Origin: Sphingoaurantiacus capsulatus
GTDB taxonomy: Bacteria; Pseudomonadota; Alphaproteobacteria; Sphingomonadales; Sphingomonadaceae
Assembly (NCBI RefSeq): GCF_042648405.1
Contig: NZ_JBHRXV010000004.1
Location: forward strand, 1-64,000
Reading direction: 5' to 3'
DNA length: 64,000 nt
Below are positions 36,554 through 44,950 of the stretch, piece by piece. Every line of letters begins with the position of its first letter. The first letter of the stretch is position 1. The notes under the pieces are model-generated. The model was given only the letters and a program-made list of their open reading frames with translations, was not told where the DNA came from and made no database searches. The translations under genes were made by a program, and so were the position numbers.

Positions 36554-37669
36554 ATGAAGCTTGTTTCCCGTCTCGCCATCGTTGCGGCCCTTGGGCTTGC
36601 CGCGCCGCTGGGTGCCGCTCACGCTCAGGCGGTTTCGCCCGCCGTCGGCAAGGCGCTGCAGAGCGCGTCGAGCGCTGCTGCCCGTGGCAACACCGCCGCG
36701 GCGACTGCCGCGGTCAACCAGGCGCGCTCGGCCGCCAGCAGCGCGCATGAGCGCAGGAAGGTCGCCGAGATGGCGGCCTACGTCTACACGCGCGGCGGCC
36801 AGTTCGCCCGCGCCGCCTCGGAGCTCGAATCGGTCGGCGCCTCGCCGCGTCAGCTCGCCCCGCTCTATTATCGCTCGGGCAACTACGCCAAGGCGATCTC
36901 GGCGGCGAACCGCGCCGGCGGCACCGACATGCAGGTGATCGTCGGCCAGTCATATCTGAAGACCGGCGAGTTCGGTAAGGCGGTCGGTGTCTACGAGCGG
37001 CTGTCGCGCAGCAACCCGAAGTATCTCGAGAACCTCGCCGCCGCCCAGTACAAGTCGGGCGACAAGAAGTCCTATCTTGCCACCACCGAGCGGCTGATCA
37101 AGTTCGACCCGTCGCCGGCGCGCTGGAAGACGCTGCTCGTCGACCTGAAGCAGGAAAAGATGTCGCGCGACGCGAAGCTCGCCCTGTTCCAGCTGATGGA
37201 CGAGACCAACAACATCAGCAATCCGCAGGATTTCGCCGAATACGCCAAGCTCGCGATCGTCGCCAACCAGCCGGGCGTCGCCAAGCGCGCGCTCGACGAG
37301 GCGAAGGCGGCGAACGCGATCGGCACCGCCGACGCGCAGACCACCGCGCTGCTGACCGCCGCGGCCCAGCGCTCGGCGCAGGCGACTGCCGCGCTGCCGA
37401 AGCTGCCGCAGACGCCGGCGGGCTTCCTGACCGCGGGCCACACCTATATGGGCACCGGCGACTGGGCGAAAGCCTCGGCCGCCTACACTAAGGCAGTCGC
37501 CGGCGGCGGCGCGCAGGCTGATCAGGCCCGCGTGCAGCTCGGCATCGCGCAGGTTCGCGCCGGCCAGGCGGCGGCTGCCCGCACGACGTTCGGCGCGGTT
37601 CCCGCGACCAGCCCGTACAAGGACGTCGCGGCGTTGTGGTCGCTCTATGCGAGCACCCGTCGCGGCTAA
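36554..37669 (+). CDS. Secreted tetratricopeptide-repeat protein
   Basis: A 371-aa exported helical-repeat protein. The signal peptide is MKLVSRLAIVAALGLAAPLG, with cleavage near AHA-QA (about residue 25). TPR-like units follow, among them RKVAEMAAYVYTRGGQFARA, LAPLYYRSGNYAKAISAANR, YLKTGEFGKAVGVYERLSRS and YMGTGDWAKASAAYTKAVAG. It probably acts as a periplasmic scaffold; the specific role is unknown. It is preceded by a small GGAGAGG/CCTCTCC hairpin at 36458-36478 in the leader and followed by a terminator. It is divergent from fabD. Confidence 0.8.
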   Translation: MKLVSRLAIVAALGLAAPLGAAHAQAVSPAVGKALQSASSAAARGNTAAATAAVNQARSAASSAHERRKVAEMAAYVYTRGGQFARAASELESVGASPRQLAPLYYRSGNYAKAISAANRAGGTDMQVIVGQSYLKTGEFGKAVGVYERLSRSNPKYLENLAAAQYKSGDKKSYLATTERLIKFDPSPARWKTLLVDLKQEKMSRDAKLALFQLMDETNNISNPQDFAEYAKLAIVANQPGVAKRALDEAKAANAIGTADAQTTALLTAAAQRSAQATAALPKLPQTPAGFLTAGHTYMGTGDWAKASAAYTKAVAGGGAQADQARVQLGIAQVRAGQAAAARTTFGAVPATSPYKDVAALWSLYASTRRG

Positions 37670-37728
37670 CGCTCTGGCGGACTCGGGGTTGCCTTAGACC
37701 CCGGATTGCGTCATAGGGCGCACCGGTT

Positions 37729-37766
37729 CCGGCGGCAGCTAACCCTGCCGCCGGTTTCCGTTTTGA
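37729..37766 (+). terminator. Intrinsic terminator after the TPR gene
   Basis: A perfect 10-bp stem (CCGGCGGCAG / CTGCCGCCGG) with a 6-base loop is followed by TTTCCGTTTTG. It lies 60 bases after the TPR stop and 60 before rpsF. Because it is also upstream of the ribosomal operon, it could act in the rpsF leader instead. Confidence 0.75.
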
Positions 37767-37779
37767 AGCAAGCCGGAGG

Positions 37780-37800
37780 GGTGACGGATCCGCCGTCACC
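37780..37800 (+). promoter_or_regulatory. Leader hairpin upstream of rpsF, possible S6:S18 control site
   Basis: An 8-bp perfect stem GGTGACGG/CCGTCACC with a 5-base loop (ATCCG) lies 25 bases before the rpsF start. Leaders bound by the S6:S18 complex are known before rpsF in many bacteria and contain a conserved CCG element near such a stem; CCG occurs just upstream at 37773-37775 and in the loop-side strand. The match was judged by eye only. Confidence 0.35.
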
Positions 37801-37825
37801 AGCGATCGGTAACAGGAGAGCACAC

Positions 37826-38314
37826 ATGCCGTTGTACGAGCATGTCTTCCTGGCGCGCCAGGATCTGGCGACGAACCAGGTAGACGCCCTCGCCGAGGCC
37901 TTCACGAAGGTCCTCGAAGAAGGTCAGGGCAAGGTCACGAAGACCGAATATTGGGGCCTGCGCACGCTGGCCTACCGCATCAGCAAGAACCGCAAAGCGC
38001 ACTATGTGCTGCTGAACGTCGACGCCCCGGCGCCGGCGCTGGCGGAGCTGGAGCGCCAGGTCGGCCTCAACGAGGACGTGATCCGCTTCCAGACCATCCG
38101 CGTCGACGAGCATGAGGGCGAGCCCTCGGCCATGATGCGCAAGAGCGACCGTGACGATCGCGGCGGCCGTGGCGGCCGTGGCCCGGGTGGCGGCGGTGGT
38201 TTCCGTGGCGACCGTGGCCCGCGTGAGGACCGTGGTCCGCGCGAAGATCGTGGCCCGCGTGGCGACTTCGGCGGCGAGCGCGCTCCGCGCGCGGCTGCTG
38301 GCGGCGAGGAGTAA
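37826..38314 (+). CDS. rpsF: 30S ribosomal protein bS6 with Gly/Arg-rich tail
   Basis: Small-subunit protein that pairs with bS18 in the platform (162 aa from the ATG after CAGGAG). The S6 fold spans residues 1-98 (MPLYEHVFLARQDLA, KVTKTEYWGLRTLAYRI, LNEDVIRFQTIRVD). The remaining 60 or so residues form a low-complexity tail with repeated DRGPRE and RGG units. Long charged tails on bS6 occur in alphaproteobacteria. It is the first gene of rpsF-rpsR-rplI. Confidence 0.97.
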   Translation: MPLYEHVFLARQDLATNQVDALAEAFTKVLEEGQGKVTKTEYWGLRTLAYRISKNRKAHYVLLNVDAPAPALAELERQVGLNEDVIRFQTIRVDEHEGEPSAMMRKSDRDDRGGRGGRGPGGGGGFRGDRGPREDRGPREDRGPRGDFGGERAPRAAAGGEE

Positions 38315-38320
38315 TCGACA

Positions 38321-38545
38321 ATGGCACGCCCGTTTTTCCGCCGTCGCAAGAGCTGCCCCTTCTCGGGAGCCAATGCGCCGAAGATCGACTACAAGGATGT
38401 CCGTCTGCTCCAGGGCTTCGTCTCGGAGCGGGGCAAGATCGTCCCGTCGCGCATCACCGCGGTGTCCACCAAGAAGCAGCGTGAGCTGGCCAAGGCGATC
38501 AAGCGCGCCCGCCACCTCGGCCTGCTTCCGTACCTCGTGAAGTAA
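38321..38545 (+). CDS. rpsR: 30S ribosomal protein bS18
   Basis: A 74-aa basic protein with RRKSCPFSGANAPKIDYKDV, LLQGFVSERGKIVPSRIT and the C-terminal KRARHLGLLPYL, all canonical bS18 features. It lies 6 bases after rpsF and 10 before rplI, so the three form one operon. Confidence 0.98.
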   Translation: MARPFFRRRKSCPFSGANAPKIDYKDVRLLQGFVSERGKIVPSRITAVSTKKQRELAKAIKRARHLGLLPYLVK

Positions 38546-38555
38546 GGAGGCGGAC

Positions 38556-39167
38556 ATGGCTATGGATGTGATCCTTCTCGAGCGCGTCGAAAAGCTCGGC
38601 AACATCGGCGACGTCGTCGCGGTGAAGCCCGGTTTCGCGCGCAACTTCCTCCTGCCGCGCGGCAAGGCGCTGCGCGCCAACGAGGCGAACCGCAAGCGGT
38701 TCGAAGCCAACCGCACGCAGATCGAAGCCGACAACGCCAAGCGGCGTGAGACGGCCGAGGTCGATTCGAAGGGCCTCGAAGGCAAGAAGATCGTCCTGAT
38801 CCGTCAGGCGTCGAATGCCGGCGCCCTGTACGGTTCGGTGTCGGCTCGCGACCTCGCCGAGGCGCTCGTCGCCGACGGCGCCAAGGTGGCGAAGAACCAG
38901 ATCCAGCTCGACACGCCGATCAAGACCCTGGGCATCCACGACGTTCGCGTCGCGCTGCACCCGGAAGTCTCGGTGAACGTCCAGGTGAACGTCGCGCGTT
39001 CGCCGGAAGAGGCTGATCTGCAGAGCCAGGGCATCGACATCAACGCCGAGTTCTTCGAGCGTGATGCCGCCGGCTTCACCGAGGACTATGATCCGAACGC
39101 CGAGCCGGGCGTCGTCGAAGCCGACGATGCCGAGGGCGATGCGCCGGAGGCGACCGAGGAAGCCTGA
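38556..39167 (+). CDS. rplI: 50S ribosomal protein bL9
   Basis: A 203-aa two-domain protein. The N-terminal domain is MAMDVILLERVEKLGNIGD followed by VKPGFARNFLLPRGKALRAN. A long connecting helix and the C-terminal domain with GALYGSVSARDLAEAL and TLGIHDVRVALHPEV come next. An acidic extension of about 50 residues follows, ending EATEEA, making it longer than the 149-aa E. coli protein as is usual in alphaproteobacteria. A hairpin terminator follows. Confidence 0.97.
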   Translation: MAMDVILLERVEKLGNIGDVVAVKPGFARNFLLPRGKALRANEANRKRFEANRTQIEADNAKRRETAEVDSKGLEGKKIVLIRQASNAGALYGSVSARDLAEALVADGAKVAKNQIQLDTPIKTLGIHDVRVALHPEVSVNVQVNVARSPEEADLQSQGIDINAEFFERDAAGFTEDYDPNAEPGVVEADDAEGDAPEATEEA

Positions 39168-39188
39168 GGCTTTCCCGATCGGTGAACT

Positions 39189-39224
39189 GAAGAACGGCCG
39201 TGCAGCGATGCGCGGCCGTTCTTC
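39189..39224 (+). terminator. Hairpin terminator of the rpsF-rpsR-rplI operon
   Basis: A perfect 12-bp stem GAAGAACGGCCG/CGGCCGTTCTTC closes a 12-base loop that can itself fold further (GC/GC). It begins 22 bases after the rplI stop. No strong T-run follows beyond the T-rich end of the stem. Confidence 0.75.
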
Positions 39225-39296
39225 ATTCCGGGCTTGTCGCCCTTTCGGCGGCATGATGTAGTCGGGTCAGAGAGGTTCCCGACAAGGGAGAAGGGC

Positions 39297-40787
39297 GTGC
39301 AGGCGGGGGCGCTGACGCGGATCGGCGGCGAATATGCCGACCGAGAACGCGAGCGGAGATTCAGGACGGGGCGGCTGCACGAAACGCTGCGGCATGCCCG
39401 GCTGCTGTTCATGTTGTCCTTCGTCCTCAACGGCTTTTTCCTGATCAGCGACTGGCGCTTCGAGGGCACGCCGCATTTCTGGGTGGCGGTGCCCGCGCGC
39501 TTCGCGGTCATCGCGCTGGCGCTGGTCTGCGTCTTCCTCATCGGCCGCGCCCGCGACTTCATCGCCGCCGAACGGGTGATGGCGCTGTGGATGTGGGTCA
39601 ACGCCGCTGCTGTCGCCCTGCTGGTCAGCTCGCAGAGCGACATCGCCTTCTTCGTGGTGATGATGCTGCCGGCGATCTACTGGCTCGCCGTTCCCACCTC
39701 TTTCACCGTCGCCGCCGCCTCGGGGATCGGCTGCAGCGCGATGATGCTGCTCGGCTATCTGCTGCCCGATCCCAACCACCCGACTGCGGTCGGCTTCATC
39801 ATGGCGATGGTCATGTACAATGCGATGCTGTGGATGGTGCAGCAGCGCTACAACCGGCTGGTCAGGGTGGAGGCCTATACCAACGAGCGGCTGACGCGGA
39901 GCACCGAGGCGCTGGAAACGGTGTTCATGGCGAGCCCGGTGCCGATGGTGGTCAACTCCCGCCGCGACGGCCATCTGATGTACGTCAACCAGCTCGCCCG
40001 CCGCTTCTTCGGGGCGGATTCGCCGCTCGGCATGAAGTCGCTGCAGCATCTGTTCGTGAACCCCGCCGATCGCGAGGCGGTGCTGCGCAAGGTCGCCGAG
40101 ACGGGCAGCGTCCACAGCCATGAACTGCAGATCCGCGACCCCAAGGGGAAAATCCGCGACGTGCTGATCTCGACGATCGGCGTCGATGTCGGCGACGAGC
40201 CGGCATGGATGACCGGCGTTATCGACATCACCCATATGAAGGCCGTCGAGGCCAATCTCGCGAAGCTCGCCCGCACCGACACGCTGACCGGCCTCGCCAA
40301 CCGCAGCCACTTCTTCGACGCCGCCGAGGCCGCAGTGACCGCCGCGCAGGCCGACGGCAGCCCGCTCGGCGTGATGATGATCGACCTCGACCATTTCAAG
40401 CGGGTCAACGACAGCCACGGCCACGACGCCGGCGACCGCGCGCTGAAGCTGATCGCCGATCAGTTGCGCGCCACGCTGCCGCCCGAAACGGCCATCGCCC
40501 GGCTGGGCGGCGAGGAGTTCGCGGCGCTGCTGCCGGGCCTCAGCGGCGGTCGCCTGAGCGCAGAGGCGGAGGCGCTGCGCAAGGCCATCGAGAGCTGCGA
40601 GGCCACCGGCGTCGCCGAAGGGGTCTGCTTCACCTGCAGCATCGGCCTGTCCGAGCTGCGCGCCGGCGAATCGACGGTCGAGGCGGCGTTGTCGCGCGCC
40701 GACCGCGCGCTCTATACGGCGAAGCGCGGCGGCCGGAACTGCGTGCGCAGCGCCGAACCGGCGGGAATCGCCGATACCGCCGCCTGA
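39297..40787 (+). CDS. Membrane diguanylate cyclase with PAS domain
   Basis: Makes cyclic di-GMP from GTP. The 496-aa protein has about six membrane helices in residues 30-185, a PAS domain (about 205-325; VFMASPVPMVVNSRRDGHLM, IRDPKGKIRDVLISTIGVDV) and a GGDEF domain (about 330-490). The active-site loop is GGEEF (404-408), and DTLTGLANR and DLDHFKRVNDSHGHDAGDRA are also present. No RxxD inhibitory site is seen five residues before GGEEF, so product inhibition may be absent. I chose the GTG at 39297 because GGGAGAAGG lies before it. It is not in an operon with a matched effector. Confidence 0.92.
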   Translation: MQAGALTRIGGEYADRERERRFRTGRLHETLRHARLLFMLSFVLNGFFLISDWRFEGTPHFWVAVPARFAVIALALVCVFLIGRARDFIAAERVMALWMWVNAAAVALLVSSQSDIAFFVVMMLPAIYWLAVPTSFTVAAASGIGCSAMMLLGYLLPDPNHPTAVGFIMAMVMYNAMLWMVQQRYNRLVRVEAYTNERLTRSTEALETVFMASPVPMVVNSRRDGHLMYVNQLARRFFGADSPLGMKSLQHLFVNPADREAVLRKVAETGSVHSHELQIRDPKGKIRDVLISTIGVDVGDEPAWMTGVIDITHMKAVEANLAKLARTDTLTGLANRSHFFDAAEAAVTAAQADGSPLGVMMIDLDHFKRVNDSHGHDAGDRALKLIADQLRATLPPETAIARLGGEEFAALLPGLSGGRLSAEAEALRKAIESCEATGVAEGVCFTCSIGLSELRAGESTVEAALSRADRALYTAKRGGRNCVRSAEPAGIADTAA

Positions 40788-40817
40788 CTTCGCTCAAGTC
40801 ACGCGTTAAGCAGGCAC

Positions 40818-42137
40818 ATGGCCGACCTTTTCAAGGATGACACCCCGCAGCCGGCGCCGGTCAGCGCCGGCCAGCCGCTCGCCGAACGGCTGCGTCCGCG
40901 CGCGCTCGGCGAGGTGGTGGGGCAGGAGCATCTCACCGGCCCGCAGGGCGCGATCGGCCGCATGGTCGAAGCGGGCAAGCTCGCCAGCCTGGTGTTCTGG
41001 GGGCCGCCCGGCACCGGCAAGACCACCATCGCCCGTCTGCTCGCCGATGCGGTCGGCCTGCGCTTCGTCGGCGTCTCGGCGGTATTTTCCGGCGTCGCCG
41101 ACCTGAAGAAGGTGTTCGCCGAAGCGAGGGACCATGCCCGCGCCGGCAAGCAGACGCTTTTGTTCGTGGACGAGATCCACCGCTTCAACCGCGCCCAGCA
41201 GGACGGTTTCCTGCCCTATGTCGAGGACGGCACCGTCGTGCTGGTCGGCGCCACCACCGAGAACCCCAGCTTCGAGCTGAACGCCGCGCTTCTGTCGCGC
41301 TGTCAGGTGCTGCTCGTGAAGCGCCTCGACGAGCCGGCGCTCGACAAGCTGCTGCAGCGCGCCGAGGCCGAGGAAGGCCGGCCGCTGCCGCTCACCGACG
41401 AGGCGCGCGAGGCGTTGATCATCTCGGCCGACGGCGACGGCCGCTTTCTGCTCAACCAGGCCGAGACCTTGTTCTCGGTGAAGCTCGACGAGCCGCTGGC
41501 GCCCGAAGGGCTGCGCGACCTGCTCCACCGCCGCATGGCGGTCTATGACAAGGACCGCGAGGGGCACTACAACCTCATCTCCGCGCTGCACAAATCGCTG
41601 CGCGGTTCCGACCCGCAGGCGGCGCTCTACTATATGGCGCGCATGCTGGTGGCGGGCGAGCAGCCGCTCTACGTGCTGCGCCGGCTGGTGCGCTTCGCCA
41701 GCGAGGACATCGGCCTCGCCGATCCGCAGGCGCTGGTGCAGTGCCTCGCCGCCAAGGACGCCTACGATTTCCTGGGCTCGCCGGAGGGCGAACTGGCGAT
41801 CGTGCAGGCCTGCCTCTACCTCGCCACCGCTCCCAAATCGAACGCCGCCTACATGGCGCAGAAGGCGGCGTGGCGGAGCGCGAAGGAAACCGGCTCGCTG
41901 ATGCCGCCGATGAACATCGTCAACGCGCCGACGAAGCTCATGAAGAACCTCGGCTACGGCAAGGACTATGCCTACGACCATGATGCCGACGAGGGCTTTT
42001 CGGGCGACAATTACTGGCCCGAGGAGATGCGGCCGCAGACCTTCTATCGCCCGTCCGAGCGCGGCTTCGAGAAGCGCGTGAGCGAGCGGCTGGCCTATTG
42101 GGACGACCTGCGCGCGAAGAGGAACGCCGATGGATGA
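40818..42137 (+). CDS. rarA: Replication-associated recombination protein RarA (MgsA)
   Basis: AAA+ ATPase of 439 aa related to eukaryotic WRNIP1, acting at stalled replication forks and interacting with SSB and RecA. Walker A is GPPGTGKTTIA, Walker B LLFVDEIHRFN, sensor 1 is in VLVGATTENPSFELNAALLSR, and the C-terminal tetramerisation part has SALHKSLRGSDPQAALYYMA and YPEEM-like YWPEEM. Length and motifs are typical. Its last 8 bases overlap the MmcQ-type gene. Confidence 0.96.
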   Translation: MADLFKDDTPQPAPVSAGQPLAERLRPRALGEVVGQEHLTGPQGAIGRMVEAGKLASLVFWGPPGTGKTTIARLLADAVGLRFVGVSAVFSGVADLKKVFAEARDHARAGKQTLLFVDEIHRFNRAQQDGFLPYVEDGTVVLVGATTENPSFELNAALLSRCQVLLVKRLDEPALDKLLQRAEAEEGRPLPLTDEAREALIISADGDGRFLLNQAETLFSVKLDEPLAPEGLRDLLHRRMAVYDKDREGHYNLISALHKSLRGSDPQAALYYMARMLVAGEQPLYVLRRLVRFASEDIGLADPQALVQCLAAKDAYDFLGSPEGELAIVQACLYLATAPKSNAAYMAQKAAWRSAKETGSLMPPMNIVNAPTKLMKNLGYGKDYAYDHDADEGFSGDNYWPEEMRPQTFYRPSERGFEKRVSERLAYWDDLRAKRNADG

Positions 42138-42468
42138 CTGGGATGATGTCGTCGCCTTCGCGATGAAGCTGCCCGACACCGAGCTGCTGCCCTTCTACGG
42201 TACGCCGGCGCCCAAGATTAACGGCAAGGCCTTCGTCGGCCCGGGCCGGGAGGAGGGCAGCTTCTACCTGCCCGCGACGCACGACGAGAAGGCGATCCTG
42301 CTCGAGACGGACCCGGACACCTTCTGGGAGACGCCTCATTATCATGGCTATCCCGCCGTGCTCACGCGCTACGGTCGTGCCCGCGAGCGCGTCGAGATGC
42401 TCATCCAGCGGGCCTGGTGGGACCGGGCGAAGAAGGCGCAGCGCGCGGCGTTCGGGCCGCGCCCCTAG
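42130..42468 (+). CDS. MmcQ/YjbR family protein
   Basis: A 112-aa protein of the MmcQ/YjbR (CyaY-like fold) family. The pattern is MDDWDDVVAFAMKLPDTE at the start, GTPAPKINGKAFVGPGREEG with the conserved central Lys, then ETDPDTFWETPHYHGYPAVL and a C-terminal helix with AWWDRAKKAQ. The family is annotated as DNA-binding, but its function is poorly defined. It overlaps rarA by 8 bases and is followed 5 bases later by the DUF429-like gene. Confidence 0.87.
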   Translation: MDDWDDVVAFAMKLPDTELLPFYGTPAPKINGKAFVGPGREEGSFYLPATHDEKAILLETDPDTFWETPHYHGYPAVLTRYGRARERVEMLIQRAWWDRAKKAQRAAFGPRP

Positions 42469-42473
42469 CTATC

Positions 42474-43319
42474 ATGCGCTTCACCCGCTTCGTCGCGGTC
42501 GACTGGACCGGCGCGAAAGGCCTGCGCCACCGCGCCATCCAGGCCGCCGAGGCCGACGCCGGCGATGGCCCGCCCCGCCTGATCCGCCCCGGCCACCGCT
42601 GGTCGCGCACCGAGATCGCCGAGATGATCGACGACATCGCCGCTCGCGGCGAGCCGACCTTGATCGGCATCGACTGCTCCTTCTCGCTGCCGTTTGTCGA
42701 CGAGGGCGCCTATTTCCCTGGCGACGCCCAAGAGCCTTCCGGCCCGCGCGCGCTCTGGGCCGAGATCGACCGCGTCGCCGCCGCCGAACCCGACCTCGCC
42801 GCCCACCCCTATATCGACGCCCGCCGCCGCCACTTCTGGTGCGGCGCCGCCGACGGCGTCCAGCGCAACTACTCCCGCCTGCGCCTGCCCGAGGCGCTCC
42901 ATCGCGAGCGGCGCATGGGCAATCCCTGCTCGCCCTATGTGCTGGTCGGCGCCAGCCAGGTCGGCAAAGCGACCTTGTCGGGCATGCGGTTGCTGTCGCG
43001 GGTGAACATCCCGATCTGGCCGTTCGATCCGATGCCCGCGACGGGCGCGCTGCTCGTCGAAATCTACTGCCAGACCTTCGCCGTCGACGGCGGCTTCCGC
43101 GGCAAGCTCCGCACCCGCGCCCGGCTCAACGAGGCGCTCACCCGCATCGGCTCCAAGCCCGCGACCGATCTCCCCGACCAGTTCGACGACCATGTCGGCG
43201 ACGCCCTCGTCTCCGCCGCGGGCTTGCGCCGCGCTGCCGCCGACTCCGCCTATTGGCACCCCGCCCCAATGACCCCCGAGGTCGCCCGAACCGAAGGCTG
43301 GACGTTCGGCATCCTGTAG
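42474..43319 (+). CDS. DUF429-like protein, predicted RNase H-fold nuclease
   Basis: A 281-aa protein whose acidic motifs suggest the DUF429 group of RNase H-like predicted nucleases. These are FVAVDWTGAKG (Asp9) at the first strand, TLIGIDCSFSLPF in the middle and a C-terminal DDHVGDALVSAAGLRRAA, spaced like the catalytic carboxylates of that fold. No signal or membrane segment is present. It lies close behind the MmcQ-type gene and before a repeat. The family assignment is by motif reading only, so the enzymatic activity is a prediction. Confidence 0.65.
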   Translation: MRFTRFVAVDWTGAKGLRHRAIQAAEADAGDGPPRLIRPGHRWSRTEIAEMIDDIAARGEPTLIGIDCSFSLPFVDEGAYFPGDAQEPSGPRALWAEIDRVAAAEPDLAAHPYIDARRRHFWCGAADGVQRNYSRLRLPEALHRERRMGNPCSPYVLVGASQVGKATLSGMRLLSRVNIPIWPFDPMPATGALLVEIYCQTFAVDGGFRGKLRTRARLNEALTRIGSKPATDLPDQFDDHVGDALVSAAGLRRAAADSAYWHPAPMTPEVARTEGWTFGIL

Positions 43320-43333
43320 CCCTCGAAACAACC

Positions 43334-43402
43334 CGTCATCCTGGCGAAGGCCGGGATCCATGCCGGCCGTGGATATGGATTCCGGCCTTCGCCGGAATGA
43401 CG
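43334..43402. repeat. 69-bp inverted repeat, GTCATCCTGG family
   Basis: The left arm reads CGTCATCCTGGCGAAGGCCG and the right arm ends CCGGCCTTCGCCGGAATGACG. The arms are imperfectly complementary and each can fold as a mini-hairpin closed by GCGAAGGC or GCCTTCGC. It lies between two co-directional genes (DUF429-like and crcB). Confidence 0.83.
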
Positions 43403-43472
43403 GCTTGGGGATGTAAGGGCGTCCGCGCCCACCGGGCTTTCGGCAACGCCCCGTTCCCGCTAGAAGCGCCCC

Positions 43473-43841
43473 ATGTCCCCTCTCCTCCTCGTGATGGCGG
43501 GCGGCGCCGTCGGCGCCGGCGCGCGCTTCCTGTTCGGCATCGCCGCCGCCGATGCGATGGGCGCCGCCTTTCCGTGGGGTACCTGGGGCGTCAACATCGT
43601 CGGCGGCTTCCTGATGGGGCTGCTGTTCGCCTTCGTGCCCGACAGCTCGAGTACGTGGCGGCTGTTCATCGGCGTCGGCATCCTCGGCGGCTTCACCACC
43701 TTCTCCGCCTTCTCGCTGGAGCTGTTCGACATGGTCGCGCGCGGCGAGGCGGTGCTGGGCGCCGCCTATGCCGTGTCGTCGGTCGCCGGATCGGTTATCG
43801 CGCTGCTCGTCGGCGTCTCGCTTGGAAAGGTCCTCGCATGA
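43473..43841 (+). CDS. crcB: Fluoride efflux channel CrcB (Fluc)
   Basis: A 122-aa dual-topology inner-membrane fluoride channel with four helices. Conserved features are GGAVGAGARFLFG (N-terminal Gly and Arg), WGVNIVGGFLMGLLFA with the pore Asn, and GILGGFTTFSAFSLE, the FTTFS motif that lines the pore and binds the central Na+. No fluoride riboswitch was recognised in the 70 bases upstream. It overlaps rluC by 4 bases (ATGA). Confidence 0.95.
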   Translation: MSPLLLVMAGGAVGAGARFLFGIAAADAMGAAFPWGTWGVNIVGGFLMGLLFAFVPDSSSTWRLFIGVGILGGFTTFSAFSLELFDMVARGEAVLGAAYAVSSVAGSVIALLVGVSLGKVLA

Positions 43842-44935
43842 CCGACGTGCGCCAGTTCACCGTTGCCGCCGACGACGACGGCATCCGCCTCGACCGCTGG
43901 TTCAAGCGGCATCTGCCCGACACCAGCTTCAACATCGTGTCGCGCTGGGCGCGCACCGGCCAGCTGCGCATCGACGGCAAGCGCGCGCAGCCGGGCGACC
44001 GCGTCGCCACCGGGCAGGTGCTGCGGGTGCCGCCCGCCGAGACGCCGGCGCCGACGGCGGCGATCATGTCCGCCGAGGTGCGCCCCAAGCGCGAGCTGAG
44101 CGAGGACGAGATCGACTTCGCGCGCAGCCTCGTCATCCACCGCGACGAGCATGCCATCGTCATCAACAAGCCCCCCGGCCTCGCGACGCAGGGCGGCACC
44201 AACACCGACACGCATGTCGACGGGCTGCTCGATGCGCTGCAGTTCGATGCGCGCACCCGGCCGAAGCTCGTCCACCGGCTCGACAAGGACACCTCGGGCG
44301 TGCTGCTGCTCGCGCGCAGCGCGCGCGCCGCCGGCTTCTTCTCGAAAGCTTTCTCGGAACGTACCGCGCGCAAGGTCTATTGGGCGCTGGTGACGGGCGT
44401 CCCCTCGCCCGAGCATGGCACCATCGACGCGCCGCTCGCCAAGCAGCCGGGCACCGGCGGCGAGAAGATGTACGTCGACCCGAAGGAAGGCCTGCCCGCG
44501 CGCACCCGCTATCGCACCGTCGATCGCGCCGGCAACACCGGCGTCTGGCTGGAGATGCAGCCGATGACCGGGCGCACCCACCAGCTGCGCGTCCACGCCG
44601 CGGCGATCGGCCACCCGATCGTCGGCGACGCCAAATATGGCGGCCGCGACGCCTTCCTGACCGGCGGCATCAGCCGCAAGATGCATCTGCACGCGCGCCG
44701 GCTGGTCATCGAGCACCCGGACGGCGGCATGCTCGACATCAAGGCCGAGCTGCCCGCACATATCGCCGAGAGCTTCGACACGCTCGCCTTCGACATGACG
44801 CTCGGCGACGCGCTGCCGATCGACCCGATCAAATTCTCCGAGACGCCCGAGGGTAAGGCCAAGGCGGAAGCCGCCGCCGCCAAGTCCCGCCGCAAGGAGC
44901 GCAAGGGCGAGCGGCGCACCCGCACGCGGGGCTAA
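43838..44935 (+). CDS. RluA-family 23S rRNA pseudouridine synthase (RluC-like)
   Basis: A 365-aa pseudouridine synthase. The N-terminal S4 domain (about 8-70, GIRLDRWFKRHLPDTSFNIV) is followed by the catalytic domain. The catalytic Asp lies in PKLVHRLDKDTSGVLLLAR, and GRTHQLRVHAAAIGHPIVGD is the second conserved block. The S4 plus RluA architecture fits RluC or RluD; the exact uridines cannot be read from sequence. The C-terminal tail is Lys/Arg-rich. The ATG overlapping the crcB stop decides the start; the much longer upstream frame is an artefact. Confidence 0.93.
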   Translation: MTDVRQFTVAADDDGIRLDRWFKRHLPDTSFNIVSRWARTGQLRIDGKRAQPGDRVATGQVLRVPPAETPAPTAAIMSAEVRPKRELSEDEIDFARSLVIHRDEHAIVINKPPGLATQGGTNTDTHVDGLLDALQFDARTRPKLVHRLDKDTSGVLLLARSARAAGFFSKAFSERTARKVYWALVTGVPSPEHGTIDAPLAKQPGTGGEKMYVDPKEGLPARTRYRTVDRAGNTGVWLEMQPMTGRTHQLRVHAAAIGHPIVGDAKYGGRDAFLTGGISRKMHLHARRLVIEHPDGGMLDIKAELPAHIAESFDTLAFDMTLGDALPIDPIKFSETPEGKAKAEAAAAKSRRKERKGERRTRTRG

Positions 44936-44950
44936 GGGGTCTGGACTGAC

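Noticed and set aside
43403..43472. Fluoride riboswitch before crcB
   Set aside because: I could not find the conserved pseudoknot elements in the 70 bases upstream; the space mainly carries the repeat edge and GC-rich sequence.
42344..43837. Giant fusion frame ahead of the pseudouridine synthase
   Set aside because: It runs through MmcQ, the DUF429-like gene, a repeat and crcB out of frame. The S4 domain starts cleanly at the ATG overlapping the crcB stop.
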